Origin: DATENM01 sp045807725
GTDB taxonomy: Bacteria; Acidobacteriota; Blastocatellia; UBA7656
NCBI GenBank assembly: GCA_045807725.1
Contig: JBJMGV010000009.1
Coordinates: 19,747 to 83,746, forward strand
Direction of reading: 5' to 3'
Length of the DNA stretch: 64,000 nt
Shown here: one piece after another, positions 33,103-41,170 of the stretch
Numbering within the stretch: the first letter of the stretch is position 1
Layout: the number at the start of each line of letters is the position of its first letter
Made by a program: the position numbers and the translations under genes
Notes under the pieces: model-generated
The model's input: only the letters and a program-made list of their open reading frames with translations
Told to the model about the DNA's origin: nothing
Databases searched by the model: none

Positions 33103-34344
33103 ATGAGCAACATTCTAGTCTCCGTCTACGCAGGCACAGACATCGGCATGCATCGCAGCGGCAACGAAGATGCGTTCCTGGTCGCCGATTTGACGACCGG
33201 CTCGGTTGGGCTGGGGCCTGAGATGAGCACTCACCCGGTCGGCGAGCGCGGCAGCCTCTTGATTGTCTCGGATGGTATGGGCGGCGCGGCGGCGGGCGAG
33301 GTCGCTAGCGAGCTGGCCGTCACTACGATCCGCGAATCGCTGATGGAAATCCCGCCCCACGTTGAGACGGCGAATCGGCTGCGGCTCGCCACCGAAGCGG
33401 CCAACGAGCGCATCTGGAACGAGGCGCAGGCCAACCCCGAACTCAACGGCATGGGAGCGACGGTCACGGCGGTTATCGCGCAAGGCGGAGTAGTCTATAT
33501 CGCACAGGTGGGTGATTCGCGCGCTTACTTGATTCGCGGGCGGCAGATCAAACAGCTCACCAGAGATCAATCGTTCGCGCAGATGTTGATCGACGCCGGC
33601 GCGATTCAGCCTGAACAGGCCGCCTCGATTCCGCAGAACGTCATTATGCAGGCGCTCGGCACGCAACCGAACGTGAAGGTTGCTATGTCAACCGTGTGGC
33701 TGTGCCGCAATGATTGCCTGCTCTTGTGCAGCGACGGCCTGTCGAACAAGCTGGGGCCGGACGAGTTGAAGCAGATCGTCGAACAGACGCCGGACCTTAA
33801 GACGGCCTGCCGAGCGATGATCAGTGTCGCCAACGAGCGCGGCGGCGAAGACAACATCACCGTTGTGCTAGCGCGCTTCGACGGCGAGGGCTTGCAGACC
33901 GCGAGCGATTCGCAAACCATCACCGGCAGCCTGACCGGCACGCACGAAGACTTGTTCGCGGCAACCGGCAACCAGTACACCACGCCGCCGCCTGATCCCG
34001 GCTCGACGACTATGCTGCGAGCGCCGATGGGGCAAGAGCCGCCCGCCGACAACTTACCGCTGATGGCCGCGCCGCCGCCGGCAGCCGCGCCCGCGATGCA
34101 GATGCCCCCGATGCAGATGGATGATGTAACGCCGTATGTTTCAACAGAGTTTGTTGAGACCGGCCACGCTCACTATCAGAAGAAGAGTTATCTGGCCATC
34201 ATCCTTGCGGCAATCGGCGCGCTGCTGTTGATCGCGGCGACGCTCTTTTTCTTCTATCGCTATTATGTGAGAACCGTATCGTCGCCGCCCGCCGCCGGCG
34301 AATCCACCAGCGACTCATCGAGTGACGCGCCCGCTTCGCAATAA
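33103..34344 (+). CDS. PP2C-type Ser/Thr protein phosphatase with C-terminal membrane anchor
   Basis: 413 residues. PP2C motifs in order: AGTDIGMHRSGNEDAFLVAD (metal Asp), LLIVSDGMGGAAAGEVAS, GATVTAVIAQGGVVYIAQVGDSRAYLIR, QALGTQPNV, LLLCSDGLSNKL and ERGGEDNITVVLARF (metal Asp). A Pro/Ala/Met-rich linker leads to one helix SYLAIILAAIGALLLIAATLFFFY near the C-terminus, so the catalytic domain faces the cytoplasm. It reverses Ser/Thr kinase phosphorylation and is paired with the FHA protein. The usual Shine-Dalgarno is missing because a repeat fills the upstream gap. Confidence 0.93.
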   Translation: MSNILVSVYAGTDIGMHRSGNEDAFLVADLTTGSVGLGPEMSTHPVGERGSLLIVSDGMGGAAAGEVASELAVTTIRESLMEIPPHVETANRLRLATEAANERIWNEAQANPELNGMGATVTAVIAQGGVVYIAQVGDSRAYLIRGRQIKQLTRDQSFAQMLIDAGAIQPEQAASIPQNVIMQALGTQPNVKVAMSTVWLCRNDCLLLCSDGLSNKLGPDELKQIVEQTPDLKTACRAMISVANERGGEDNITVVLARFDGEGLQTASDSQTITGSLTGTHEDLFAATGNQYTTPPPDPGSTTMLRAPMGQEPPADNLPLMAAPPPAAAPAMQMPPMQMDDVTPYVSTEFVETGHAHYQKKSYLAIILAAIGALLLIAATLFFFYRYYVRTVSSPPAAGESTSDSSSDAPASQ

Positions 34345-34470
34345 GAGACGCGGGGCCACGGCGACACGGCGAGGGAGATGGGGCGACAGGTGAGCGATTC
34401 ATCTCCACGGCTTTCTTTCTCCGCGTCCCCGTGTCCTCGCATCACCGCGTCGCCGTGTCCCCGCGTCTCT
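34345..34470. repeat. Inverted repeat of CGGCGACACGG words after the PP2C gene
   Basis: The left arm GAGACGCGGGGCCACGGCGA starts immediately after the PP2C stop codon. The right arm reads CGTCCCCGTGTCCTCGCATC and CGTCGCCGTGTCCCCGCGTC, the inverted words. A half-copy with the same words lies after the lactate permease at 62.97 kb. Confidence 0.8.
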
Positions 34471-34550
34471 CTTGTCATCCCGCCCGGCCTCGCATATAGT
34501 ACGGCGCGAATGGTTGTAGTTGGCATCGACTTCAGCTCTCAGCGCAGACT

Positions 34551-37301
34551 ATGAAAAATCAAGCGGACGCAATGATTCCTCCTCCCACCCAAGAACACGC
34601 ACGGCTCAGAGAGAAAGGCGAAGGCGTGCCGCTGTGGCGACGCTGGGGGCCTTACGTCAGCGAACGCTCGTGGGGAACGGTGCGCGAAGATTACAGCGCC
34701 AACGGCGACGCCTGGCGGCACTTGCCGCACGACTTGGCGCGCGCGAAAGCCTATCGCTGGGGCGAAGACGGGCTGGCCGGCTTCTCAGACCGCTATCAAC
34801 TATTAGTCTTCGCGTTGGCGTTGTGGAATGGGCGCGACCCGATCTTGAAAGAGCGCGCCTTCGGCCTCGTGCCTTACGAGGGCAATCGCGGCGAGGATGG
34901 CAAAGAGTATTACTTCTACCTCGACTCGACACCGACGCACTCCTACATGAAGTACCTCTACAAGTACCCGCAACGCGAATATCCTTACCGGCAATTGGTC
35001 GAGGAGAATCAGCGACGCGGCGGGGGCGGCTTCGAGTATGAGTTGCTCGACACAGGCATCTTCGACGACGACCGCTACTTTGATGTCTTCGTCGAATACG
35101 CCAAGGCTGCGCCGGAAGACATACTGATCCGCATCACAGCGCACAATCGCGGCCCCGAAGACGCGCCGCTGCACATCCTGCCGCACCTGTGGTTTCGCAA
35201 CACCTGGGGCTGGACGAATCCGCCCGGCCCGTCGCCGGTCATCAGCGTCGGCCCGCAAGGTGACGGCTTCACGAGCATCGTCGCCGACCACACGCCCGCC
35301 GACCTGCTCAGGACCATCCCGTTCAAGTATCATATCGGCGCGCGCTATCTCTACTGCGATAGCACGGCTGAGATGCTCTTCACCGACAACGAGACCAACC
35401 CGACTATCACCACGCAGCCGCGCAACACGACGCGCGCCGCTTACTTCAAGGATGCGTTTCATCGCTACGTGGTGAACGGCGAGCCGGCCATCAACCCCGA
35501 ACAGCGCGGCACTAAAAGTTGCTTTCATTACACAGCCAACGTGCCGGCGGGCGGCTCGGTCGTGATGCGATTGCGGCTGACGCCCGATCAATATGGCTCG
35601 CGCCATTCATCGCCAGTTCACAACGTCACCGGCAGCTTGAGCTTGAGCAATCAATCGCCGTTCGCCGACTTCGACGCAGTATTCAATCAACGAATCGAAG
35701 AGGCCGACGAGTTTTACAACGCGATTCATCCGCCCAAAGCCAGCGAGGACGAGCGTCGCGTGCAACGCCAAGCCTTCGCCGGTCTGCTGTGGACGAAGCA
35801 GAGTTACATCTTCGACGTTCACGAGTGGCTCGATGGCGATAACCCCGCCGACCCGCCGCCGGCGTCGCGCTGGAACATACGCAATCAACACTGGCTGCAC
35901 CTGAACTCGCTGCGCATTCTGACGATGCCCGACAAGTGGGAATATCCGTGGTTCGCGGCGTGGGATTTAGCTTTTCAGTGCGTGCCGATTGCGCTCGTCG
36001 ATCCTGAGTTCGCCAAAGAGAATCTCTGGCTGATGCTGTTTGAGCAGTTCCAGCATCCGAGCGGCCAGATACCGGCCTACGAGTGGGAGTTCGCCGACTT
36101 GAACCCGCCGGTGCACGCGTGGGCCTGCTGGCGTGTTTACAACATGGACCGCATACGCAGCGGCGTCGCCGACCGCGCGTGGCTCGAAAAATGTTTTCAC
36201 AAGCTGCTCATCAACTTCGCATGGTGGGTGAATAAAGTTGACCGCGAGGGCAATAATATTTTCGAGGGCGGCTTCCTCGGACTCGATAACATCACGGTGA
36301 TTGACCGCAGCGAAAAGCTGCAAGGCGGCATCGTGCTGGAGCAGTCGGACGCGACCGGCTGGATGGGGATGTTCTGCCTGAACCTCATGCGAATCGCGCT
36401 TGAGCTGGCGAGAGAGAACCCCGTATACGAAGGGCTGGCGACCAAGTTCTTCGAGCATTACGTCTACGTCGGCGCGGCGATGAAGCGGCGCGGCGGGCGC
36501 AACTACAGCTTGTGGGATGAGCGCGACGAATTCTTCTACGACGTGCTGCGCTACCCTAACGGCGAGTTCCACAAGTTCCGCGTGCGCTCGCTGGTCGGCG
36601 TCATCCCGCTCTACGCCGTCGAGCGGCTGGAGGCGGACTGGGTCACGCCCTTTGAAGTCTTCAATCACAACTTGCAATGGTTCGTGCGCAATCGCCAGGA
36701 CATCGTACAGAACTGTGTCCATCGCATCGAGCACGACGGCATGCAGGTCTACGTGCTGGCCATCGTTGATCAGGATCAGATGGCGAGCATCCTGCGGCGC
36801 GTCTTTGATCCGAGTGAATTCCTGTCGGATTACGGCATACGCAGCCTGTCGAAGTACCACGAGGCGAACCCTTACGTCTTCGGCAACAGCGAGGTACGGT
36901 ACGAGCCGGCGGAATCCGACAATAAGATCAAGGGCGGCAACTCGAACTGGCGCGGCCCGGTCTGGTTCCCGACCTCGTTTCTATTGATCGAGTCAATACG
37001 CAAGCTCGGCAAAGCTTATGGGTCGAGCTTCAAAGTACGCCTGGCCGGCGACGGCGAGGTGACGCTGTGGGAGATGGCCGAGACGGCGGCCAATCGCATG
37101 ATTGCGATCTTCACACGCGACGAGAAAGGCCACCGCCCGGTCTACGGCGGCTCAAAGAAATTCCAGGAAGACCCGCACTGGAAAGACTACGTTTTATTTT
37201 ACGAATACTTTCACGGCGACAATGGCGCGGGCATCGGCGCATCGCACCAGACGGGCTGGACGGCGCTGGTCGCCTCGTTGATCGACGAGTGGCGGCATTG
37301 A
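34551..37301 (+). CDS. GH63-like glucosidase
   Basis: 916 residues, no signal peptide. The start LWRRWGPYVSERSWGTVREDYSANGDAWRHLPHDLARAKAY region and KPYSW-type blocks EWLDGDNPADPP, WEYPWFAAWDLAFQCVPIALVDPEFAK, GQIPAYEWEFADLNPPVHAWA and GNSNWRGPVWFPTSFLLIES are typical of the bacterial glucosidase branch of glycoside hydrolase family 63 (the alpha/alpha-barrel clan with mannosylglycerate hydrolase). The catalytic general acid is probably the Asp of FAAWDLAFQ. It would act in the cytoplasm on a glucoside such as glucosylglycerate or an oligosaccharide; this is inference. It stands alone with a weak ribosome site. Confidence 0.88.
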   Translation: MKNQADAMIPPPTQEHARLREKGEGVPLWRRWGPYVSERSWGTVREDYSANGDAWRHLPHDLARAKAYRWGEDGLAGFSDRYQLLVFALALWNGRDPILKERAFGLVPYEGNRGEDGKEYYFYLDSTPTHSYMKYLYKYPQREYPYRQLVEENQRRGGGGFEYELLDTGIFDDDRYFDVFVEYAKAAPEDILIRITAHNRGPEDAPLHILPHLWFRNTWGWTNPPGPSPVISVGPQGDGFTSIVADHTPADLLRTIPFKYHIGARYLYCDSTAEMLFTDNETNPTITTQPRNTTRAAYFKDAFHRYVVNGEPAINPEQRGTKSCFHYTANVPAGGSVVMRLRLTPDQYGSRHSSPVHNVTGSLSLSNQSPFADFDAVFNQRIEEADEFYNAIHPPKASEDERRVQRQAFAGLLWTKQSYIFDVHEWLDGDNPADPPPASRWNIRNQHWLHLNSLRILTMPDKWEYPWFAAWDLAFQCVPIALVDPEFAKENLWLMLFEQFQHPSGQIPAYEWEFADLNPPVHAWACWRVYNMDRIRSGVADRAWLEKCFHKLLINFAWWVNKVDREGNNIFEGGFLGLDNITVIDRSEKLQGGIVLEQSDATGWMGMFCLNLMRIALELARENPVYEGLATKFFEHYVYVGAAMKRRGGRNYSLWDERDEFFYDVLRYPNGEFHKFRVRSLVGVIPLYAVERLEADWVTPFEVFNHNLQWFVRNRQDIVQNCVHRIEHDGMQVYVLAIVDQDQMASILRRVFDPSEFLSDYGIRSLSKYHEANPYVFGNSEVRYEPAESDNKIKGGNSNWRGPVWFPTSFLLIESIRKLGKAYGSSFKVRLAGDGEVTLWEMAETAANRMIAIFTRDEKGHRPVYGGSKKFQEDPHWKDYVLFYEYFHGDNGAGIGASHQTGWTALVASLIDEWRH

Positions 37302-37331
37302 TTGTAATCGTCATCCTGTCTCTCCTATAAT
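37302..37331 (+). promoter_or_regulatory. Promoter of the HExxH secreted protein gene
   Basis: TTGTAA (37302-37307) and TATAAT (37326-37331), separated by 18 nt, lie between the glucosidase stop and the ATG at 37365. The predicted transcript start is near 37338. Confidence 0.55.
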
Positions 37332-37364
37332 CCGACCGGCAAGCTCATCAGTTGAGTACAGAGT

Positions 37365-39215
37365 ATGGACGGATTAAAAGCGGCTCGTGTATTGAAGCAA
37401 GCGGCAAGGTCATTGTGCGTGTCGTGGATTGCTGGCGTGCTGGCGATATCACTCATCGTCGTCGCTATCGCTCGCGTCAATGCCGACCAGCAGACGGCGG
37501 GCGAAGATAGCAAGCGCGTTCGCGTGATAGCCGATGCGCCGACGCCATACGATTGCGGCTTTGATGCAAACGGCGCGGACGATGCTCTCGCCCGTCACCG
37601 TATGCACGCGCTGCGCTCGTCCTATCAACTTGCTGTTCGACGCGAGCAGGCGGGCACACCGCGCGTCACCGACCGGGACAACATTGCTTTGATCGAAGAT
37701 GATGGCTCCATCATTCTGCCGCCCGCCGCCTTTGATCTGAAGAAGCGCGCCGTGCTCTTCACGCCCGAAGCCGGCGGCTATCGCATCACGCCGACCGACA
37801 TTCCCTTCGCTAAAGATTTAGGCACGCAACTGCGCGGCGTTCTGGCCGTGGACGGTCAGCCGAGCGATTCCGGCAACGGCTACTGCCCTGTGCAGCTCGC
37901 CAGCGCGCCGTTCACGTTTTATGGTGTCGATTACAATCAGATTTATGTTGGCACGAACGGCTACATCACGTTCAATAGCGGCGACACCAGCTCCCGATTG
38001 TCGGCGTCGGCGCTGGCGACGAGCCTGCCGCGCATCGCGCCGCTCTGGGCCAGCCTCAACGCCGGCGGCGGAGGTGACATTTACTACAATCGGCTCGAAG
38101 GCCGGCACGTCATCACGTGGGACGGCCTGCCCGAATCGGCATACGGCAGCTTGAGCACGTTTCAAGCTGTGCTCTATGACGACGGGCGCATCGCCTTCAT
38201 CTACCGCAAGGTGAAAGCGCACGCGGGGCTCGTCGGCCTGTCGCCCGGCGAGTCGGCGCAGGACGCGCAGCCGGTGGTATTGACTGACCCGCCCGTAGGC
38301 GTCATTAGCGGCCCGTTGTTTCAACTCTTCTCCAAGCAACGACAACTCGACTTGCCGGCGTTGATGCGCGCCTTCTATAGCGCGCACACGGACGAAGTAG
38401 ACACAGCGTTCATCTGGGCAGACTTTGCTTATGATAATGGACTCGGCGTCGCTCACTCGTTCAACGTGCGCAATGATATTCAGGGCATCGGCTTGAGAGG
38501 GTTTGATCGTGGCGCGCTGTATGGCAGCCCTTCGCGGCTATCGACGGTCATCACGATGGGCAATCAGAGCGACTGGCCGGCAGACCCGCAAGCGAATATG
38601 GCCGGCCTCAATTCCGCCGTCAGCATTGTCTGCCACGAACTCGGCCACCGCTGGCTGACCTACGTCCAGCTCGACGCCGCCAACCCGGACGCGCTGCTCG
38701 GTCGTGACGATTCGCACTGGAGCTTCTTTGTTGACACGCGCACGAATGAGGCGGGCAGCTTCTCGTCGCTGATGGAAGGCAACGCGTGGCGCGACGGCGG
38801 CGGCAGCATCTTTACCACGAGCGAAACGGCGATCAACTACTTTTCGCGGCTCGACCAGTACTTGATGGGGCTGCGCCCGCCCGAAGAGGTTCCGCCATTC
38901 ACGTACCTGGAGACCGACGCCGTATCGCGCGAGCTGTTGCGCCAGAAATCGCCCGTCTCCGGTTACTCGGTGAGCGCGCTCAAACGTACGGGCCGCATCG
39001 AGCAGATCATCGAACGCGAAGGACCGCGCCTGCCGGACGCGACGAGCGCGCCGAAAAGTTTTCGCGTTGCCTTCATCCTGCTCACCGATGCCGGCGCGCA
39101 ACCTTCAGCAACGACGCTACAAAAAATGAGCGCGTACCGCGACGCGCTGATGCGGTATTTTTCAATCGCCACAGACCGCCTCGCTTCGCTCGACGCCGCG
39201 TTGATAGCAAGATAA
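37365..39215 (+). CDS. Secreted HExxH protein with NIDO-like region
   Basis: 616 residues. The N-terminal hydrophobic helix SWIAGVLAISLIVVAIARVNA is a signal peptide or anchor. Residues about 180-310 (FTFYGVDYNQIYVGTNGYITF, PRIAPLWASLN, HVITWDGLPE, FQAVLYDDGRIAFIY) resemble a NIDO-type beta domain. The catalytic-looking centre is CHELGHRWL (H424, E425, H428) with H451 in GRDDSHWSFF 22 residues on, then SLMEGNAWRD and LDQYLMGLRPPEEVPPF. This is likely a zinc metallopeptidase or related hydrolase of uncharacterised type, exported. It has its own promoter and an intrinsic terminator. Confidence 0.78.
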   Translation: MDGLKAARVLKQAARSLCVSWIAGVLAISLIVVAIARVNADQQTAGEDSKRVRVIADAPTPYDCGFDANGADDALARHRMHALRSSYQLAVRREQAGTPRVTDRDNIALIEDDGSIILPPAAFDLKKRAVLFTPEAGGYRITPTDIPFAKDLGTQLRGVLAVDGQPSDSGNGYCPVQLASAPFTFYGVDYNQIYVGTNGYITFNSGDTSSRLSASALATSLPRIAPLWASLNAGGGGDIYYNRLEGRHVITWDGLPESAYGSLSTFQAVLYDDGRIAFIYRKVKAHAGLVGLSPGESAQDAQPVVLTDPPVGVISGPLFQLFSKQRQLDLPALMRAFYSAHTDEVDTAFIWADFAYDNGLGVAHSFNVRNDIQGIGLRGFDRGALYGSPSRLSTVITMGNQSDWPADPQANMAGLNSAVSIVCHELGHRWLTYVQLDAANPDALLGRDDSHWSFFVDTRTNEAGSFSSLMEGNAWRDGGGSIFTTSETAINYFSRLDQYLMGLRPPEEVPPFTYLETDAVSRELLRQKSPVSGYSVSALKRTGRIEQIIEREGPRLPDATSAPKSFRVAFILLTDAGAQPSATTLQKMSAYRDALMRYFSIATDRLASLDAALIAR

Positions 39216-39248
39216 GTCACACTGCCGATTTCTCCGCTTTAACCAATG

Positions 39249-39297
39249 AAAAGAGCCAGCCCTTGCAATAGTCGCAATAGCTGGCTCTTTTCCGTTT
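39249..39297. terminator. Bidirectional intrinsic terminator
   Basis: AAAAGAGCCAGC (39249-39260) and GCTGGCTCTTTT (39280-39291) form a perfect 12-bp stem with A-run before and T-run after. It separates the convergent HExxH and 3D-domain genes and should stop both. Confidence 0.9.
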
Positions 39298-39328
39298 GTA
39301 ATGAATATCGCTAAAAAACGAGCGATGG

Positions 39329-40060
39329 CTATTTGGTCTCGGCGAGCACGGCCTTGCCGCTCGTTCGCGTCGCCTTGCGAGCGGTGTGGGTGATCACCTT
39401 GATCTTCACCGGGCGGCGACCGAATGCTCTCGCCTCTTGGTAGCTCGGCACATAAACGTCAACGTGTCGGCCACGTATGCGGCCTCCGGTATCCTTGACG
39501 GTGTAAGTGCCCGTATACTTTCCCGCGCGAATATGCACCACCGTTCCAAGCGGCAGCACGCGCGGATCAGCCGCGATCATCCCTTGCTGAACATGCTCAC
39601 CCGAAGCTGTGCGCCCTTGCAGGCAGTAGGCCGTCGCGTGAAAGTCCTCGAAGTCAGCGTCCGTAGCTTCGACTACATCCGCATCGTTATCGCGGATGGC
39701 CGCCGGCGTCGCGCTCTTCGCCTGCCGCTTTGCATCGGCTTTGGCGGTGGGGCGGGCGGTCACGCCTTTGCTATCATCAATGGTAAGTTGCGCTACATTG
39801 ACGGACGGATTCGCGCTTCGTCTGTTTTCGACGACCGGGCGCTTGGCGGTGACGGCGTCACGCGCGGCGGGCAGGTCTTTGAAAGTGCCAGGGATGTCGA
39901 GGGATTTCTCGTCGGCGGTTTGCGTTAAGGTGGGCGGGTGATCGGCGGCGCGTAAGGATTGCGCGTTGCCGTTGACAGAATACCCGAATGCAAAAATCGC
40001 CAGGATGGATAAACCTGAGGAGAGGCTGCTGGTGAATCTCCTGTTGGGGGTTTGATTCAT
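39329..40060 (-). CDS. Secreted 3D-domain (double-psi barrel) cell-wall protein
   Basis: 243 residues from the ATG at 40058-40060, with AGGAGG ahead. The signal peptide is about residues 1-33. A Thr/Ala/Lys-rich linker follows to about 140. The C-terminal 3D domain FHATAYCLQG.. GMIAADPRVLPLGTVVHIRAG..YTVKDTGGRIRGRHVDVYVPSYQEARAFGRR carries the three conserved aspartates (ADP, KDTG, VDVY), as in MltA/YabE-type lytic transglycosylase ends and Rlp-like proteins. It probably cleaves or binds peptidoglycan in the periplasm. Confidence 0.87.
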   Translation of the reverse strand: MNQTPNRRFTSSLSSGLSILAIFAFGYSVNGNAQSLRAADHPPTLTQTADEKSLDIPGTFKDLPAARDAVTAKRPVVENRRSANPSVNVAQLTIDDSKGVTARPTAKADAKRQAKSATPAAIRDNDADVVEATDADFEDFHATAYCLQGRTASGEHVQQGMIAADPRVLPLGTVVHIRAGKYTGTYTVKDTGGRIRGRHVDVYVPSYQEARAFGRRPVKIKVITHTARKATRTSGKAVLAETK

Positions 40061-40341
40061 GAGTTGCCTCCTATTTATTTGGTTAACAATTACGCCGCCG
40101 AAAGCCACGAACCCGATGACCCATCTTGCTCGCCAACATCTTTACTTCAATGCTCTCGACAGCGCGTTTCTTGAGCGAGGCGCAAGTATACCACGCGACA
40201 TTTCAAGGCCAAGAGTTTAAGCAAGCCCCAAACAGACATCGGCAGGCAAGAGGCAGGAGTAAACCCTAAACTTCAAAGGCTTAGGCTGAATCTTGCAATT
40301 TTCTTACAGTCTTATTGCGCTCTCTAAGTGTTGAAAACGTG
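40061..40341. other. Divergent intergenic region before the toxin/antitoxin pair
   Basis: About 340 bp, more AT-rich than the surroundings toward its right end. It carries the ribosome site of the 3D-domain gene on the left. No repeat of the common families, no RNA gene and no supported reading frame were seen. Confidence 0.4.
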
Positions 40342-40370
40342 CTGTCACCGTCGGAAACAAGCGATAAAAT
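40342..40370 (+). promoter_or_regulatory. Promoter of the toxin/antitoxin operon
   Basis: CTGTCA (40342-40347) and TAAAAT (40365-40370) are 17 nt apart. A second possible -10, TACAAT, lies at 40383-40388. Antitoxin autorepression would be expected here, but no clear palindrome was identified. Confidence 0.45.
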
Positions 40371-40403
40371 CTCAACCTGTGATACAATTCCGCCGGAGTC
40401 AAA

Positions 40404-40607
40404 ATGGCCAGCATAATTGATCCAAAAGTGAATGGTGCTGAGATCGATGATCCTTCCAGCGATCAACAAGCGAAGCGCGCTGCTTGCATTGAACTACTAA
40501 ACCAGTGGCTAGCTGATGAGTCAGGGTACGACGAAAAGACATGGCCGAAGATAAAAAATCTTCTCGAAGAAAACCGAACGTCGGACCGACCGATCTTCAA
40601 TGAATAA
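40404..40607 (+). CDS. Putative antitoxin of the PIN toxin pair
   Basis: 67 residues, acidic, with GGAG ahead of the ATG. Sequence: an N-terminal polar region (MASIIDPKVNGAEIDDPSS), then a helix AKRAACIELLNQWLADESGYD and a Trp/Lys-rich end (KTWPKIKNLLEENRTSDRP). It does not match a named antitoxin family I recognise, and there is no obvious ribbon-helix-helix or AbrB pattern. The 8-bp overlap with the downstream PIN gene and the gene order are those of VapB-like antitoxins. Codon use and base composition are AT-richer than neighbours, suggesting acquisition. Confidence 0.65.
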   Translation: MASIIDPKVNGAEIDDPSSDQQAKRAACIELLNQWLADESGYDEKTWPKIKNLLEENRTSDRPIFNE

Positions 40608-41034
40608 ACCAATCCTTCTCGATGCCGGACCTTTAGGTAGAATTGCGCATCCACGTCCCAACCAAGAGATTGCCATATGGTTAGGACGCCTGCTCTCTGA
40701 TGGAGTACCTATTGTCATTCCCGAAATCACTGATTATGAGGTGCGCCGCAGTCTCTTACTCGCTGGCCTTATTCCATCTGTCCAACGACTCAATGCATTG
40801 AAAGAAGCGCTGATCTATCTCCCGCTGCAAACAGAGGTGATGTTAAAGGCGGCTGAATTATGGGCCGAAGCAAGAAAATCCGGTCAACCGACCGCTGATC
40901 TCAAGGCGCTGGATGGCGATGTAATTCTGGCCGCACAGGCACTCAGTGTAGGTGGAATAGTGGCAACAGAAAACGTCGGCCATTTGTCGCGCTTTGTTGA
41001 AGCTGCTCACTGGAAAGACATCACCATTCAATAA
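40600..41034 (+). CDS. PIN-domain (VapC-like) toxin ribonuclease
   Basis: 144 residues. Acidic PIN residues are visible: D8 in PILLDAGPLG, E42/E47 in PEITDYEVRR, D105/D107 in LDGDVILAAQAL and E124 in ATENVGHLSRF. Members cleave RNA (often tRNA or rRNA) in a magnesium-dependent manner and are held inactive by the antitoxin. It overlaps the antitoxin frame by 8 bp, the typical two-gene arrangement. The region is less GC-rich than its surroundings, consistent with horizontal transfer. Confidence 0.82.
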   Translation: MNKPILLDAGPLGRIAHPRPNQEIAIWLGRLLSDGVPIVIPEITDYEVRRSLLLAGLIPSVQRLNALKEALIYLPLQTEVMLKAAELWAEARKSGQPTADLKALDGDVILAAQALSVGGIVATENVGHLSRFVEAAHWKDITIQ

Positions 41035-41061
41035 CTCCGATCATGAGAAATCGGCGCGAAG

Positions 41062-41090
41062 TTGACATCACTCACCCAGCGGCCTAGCAT
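41062..41090 (+). promoter_or_regulatory. Promoter of the serine cluster
   Basis: A consensus TTGACA (41062-41067) and TAGCAT (41085-41090) are separated by exactly 17 nt, about 80 nt before the DUF1015 start codon. Confidence 0.6.
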
Positions 41091-41170
41091 TGCTTATTCG
41101 CTGCGGCCTGCTGAAGCCTGCCGCTGGATGGCGAGGCCGTCGCACAATCCACTTACCGGAGAGCACCGAG

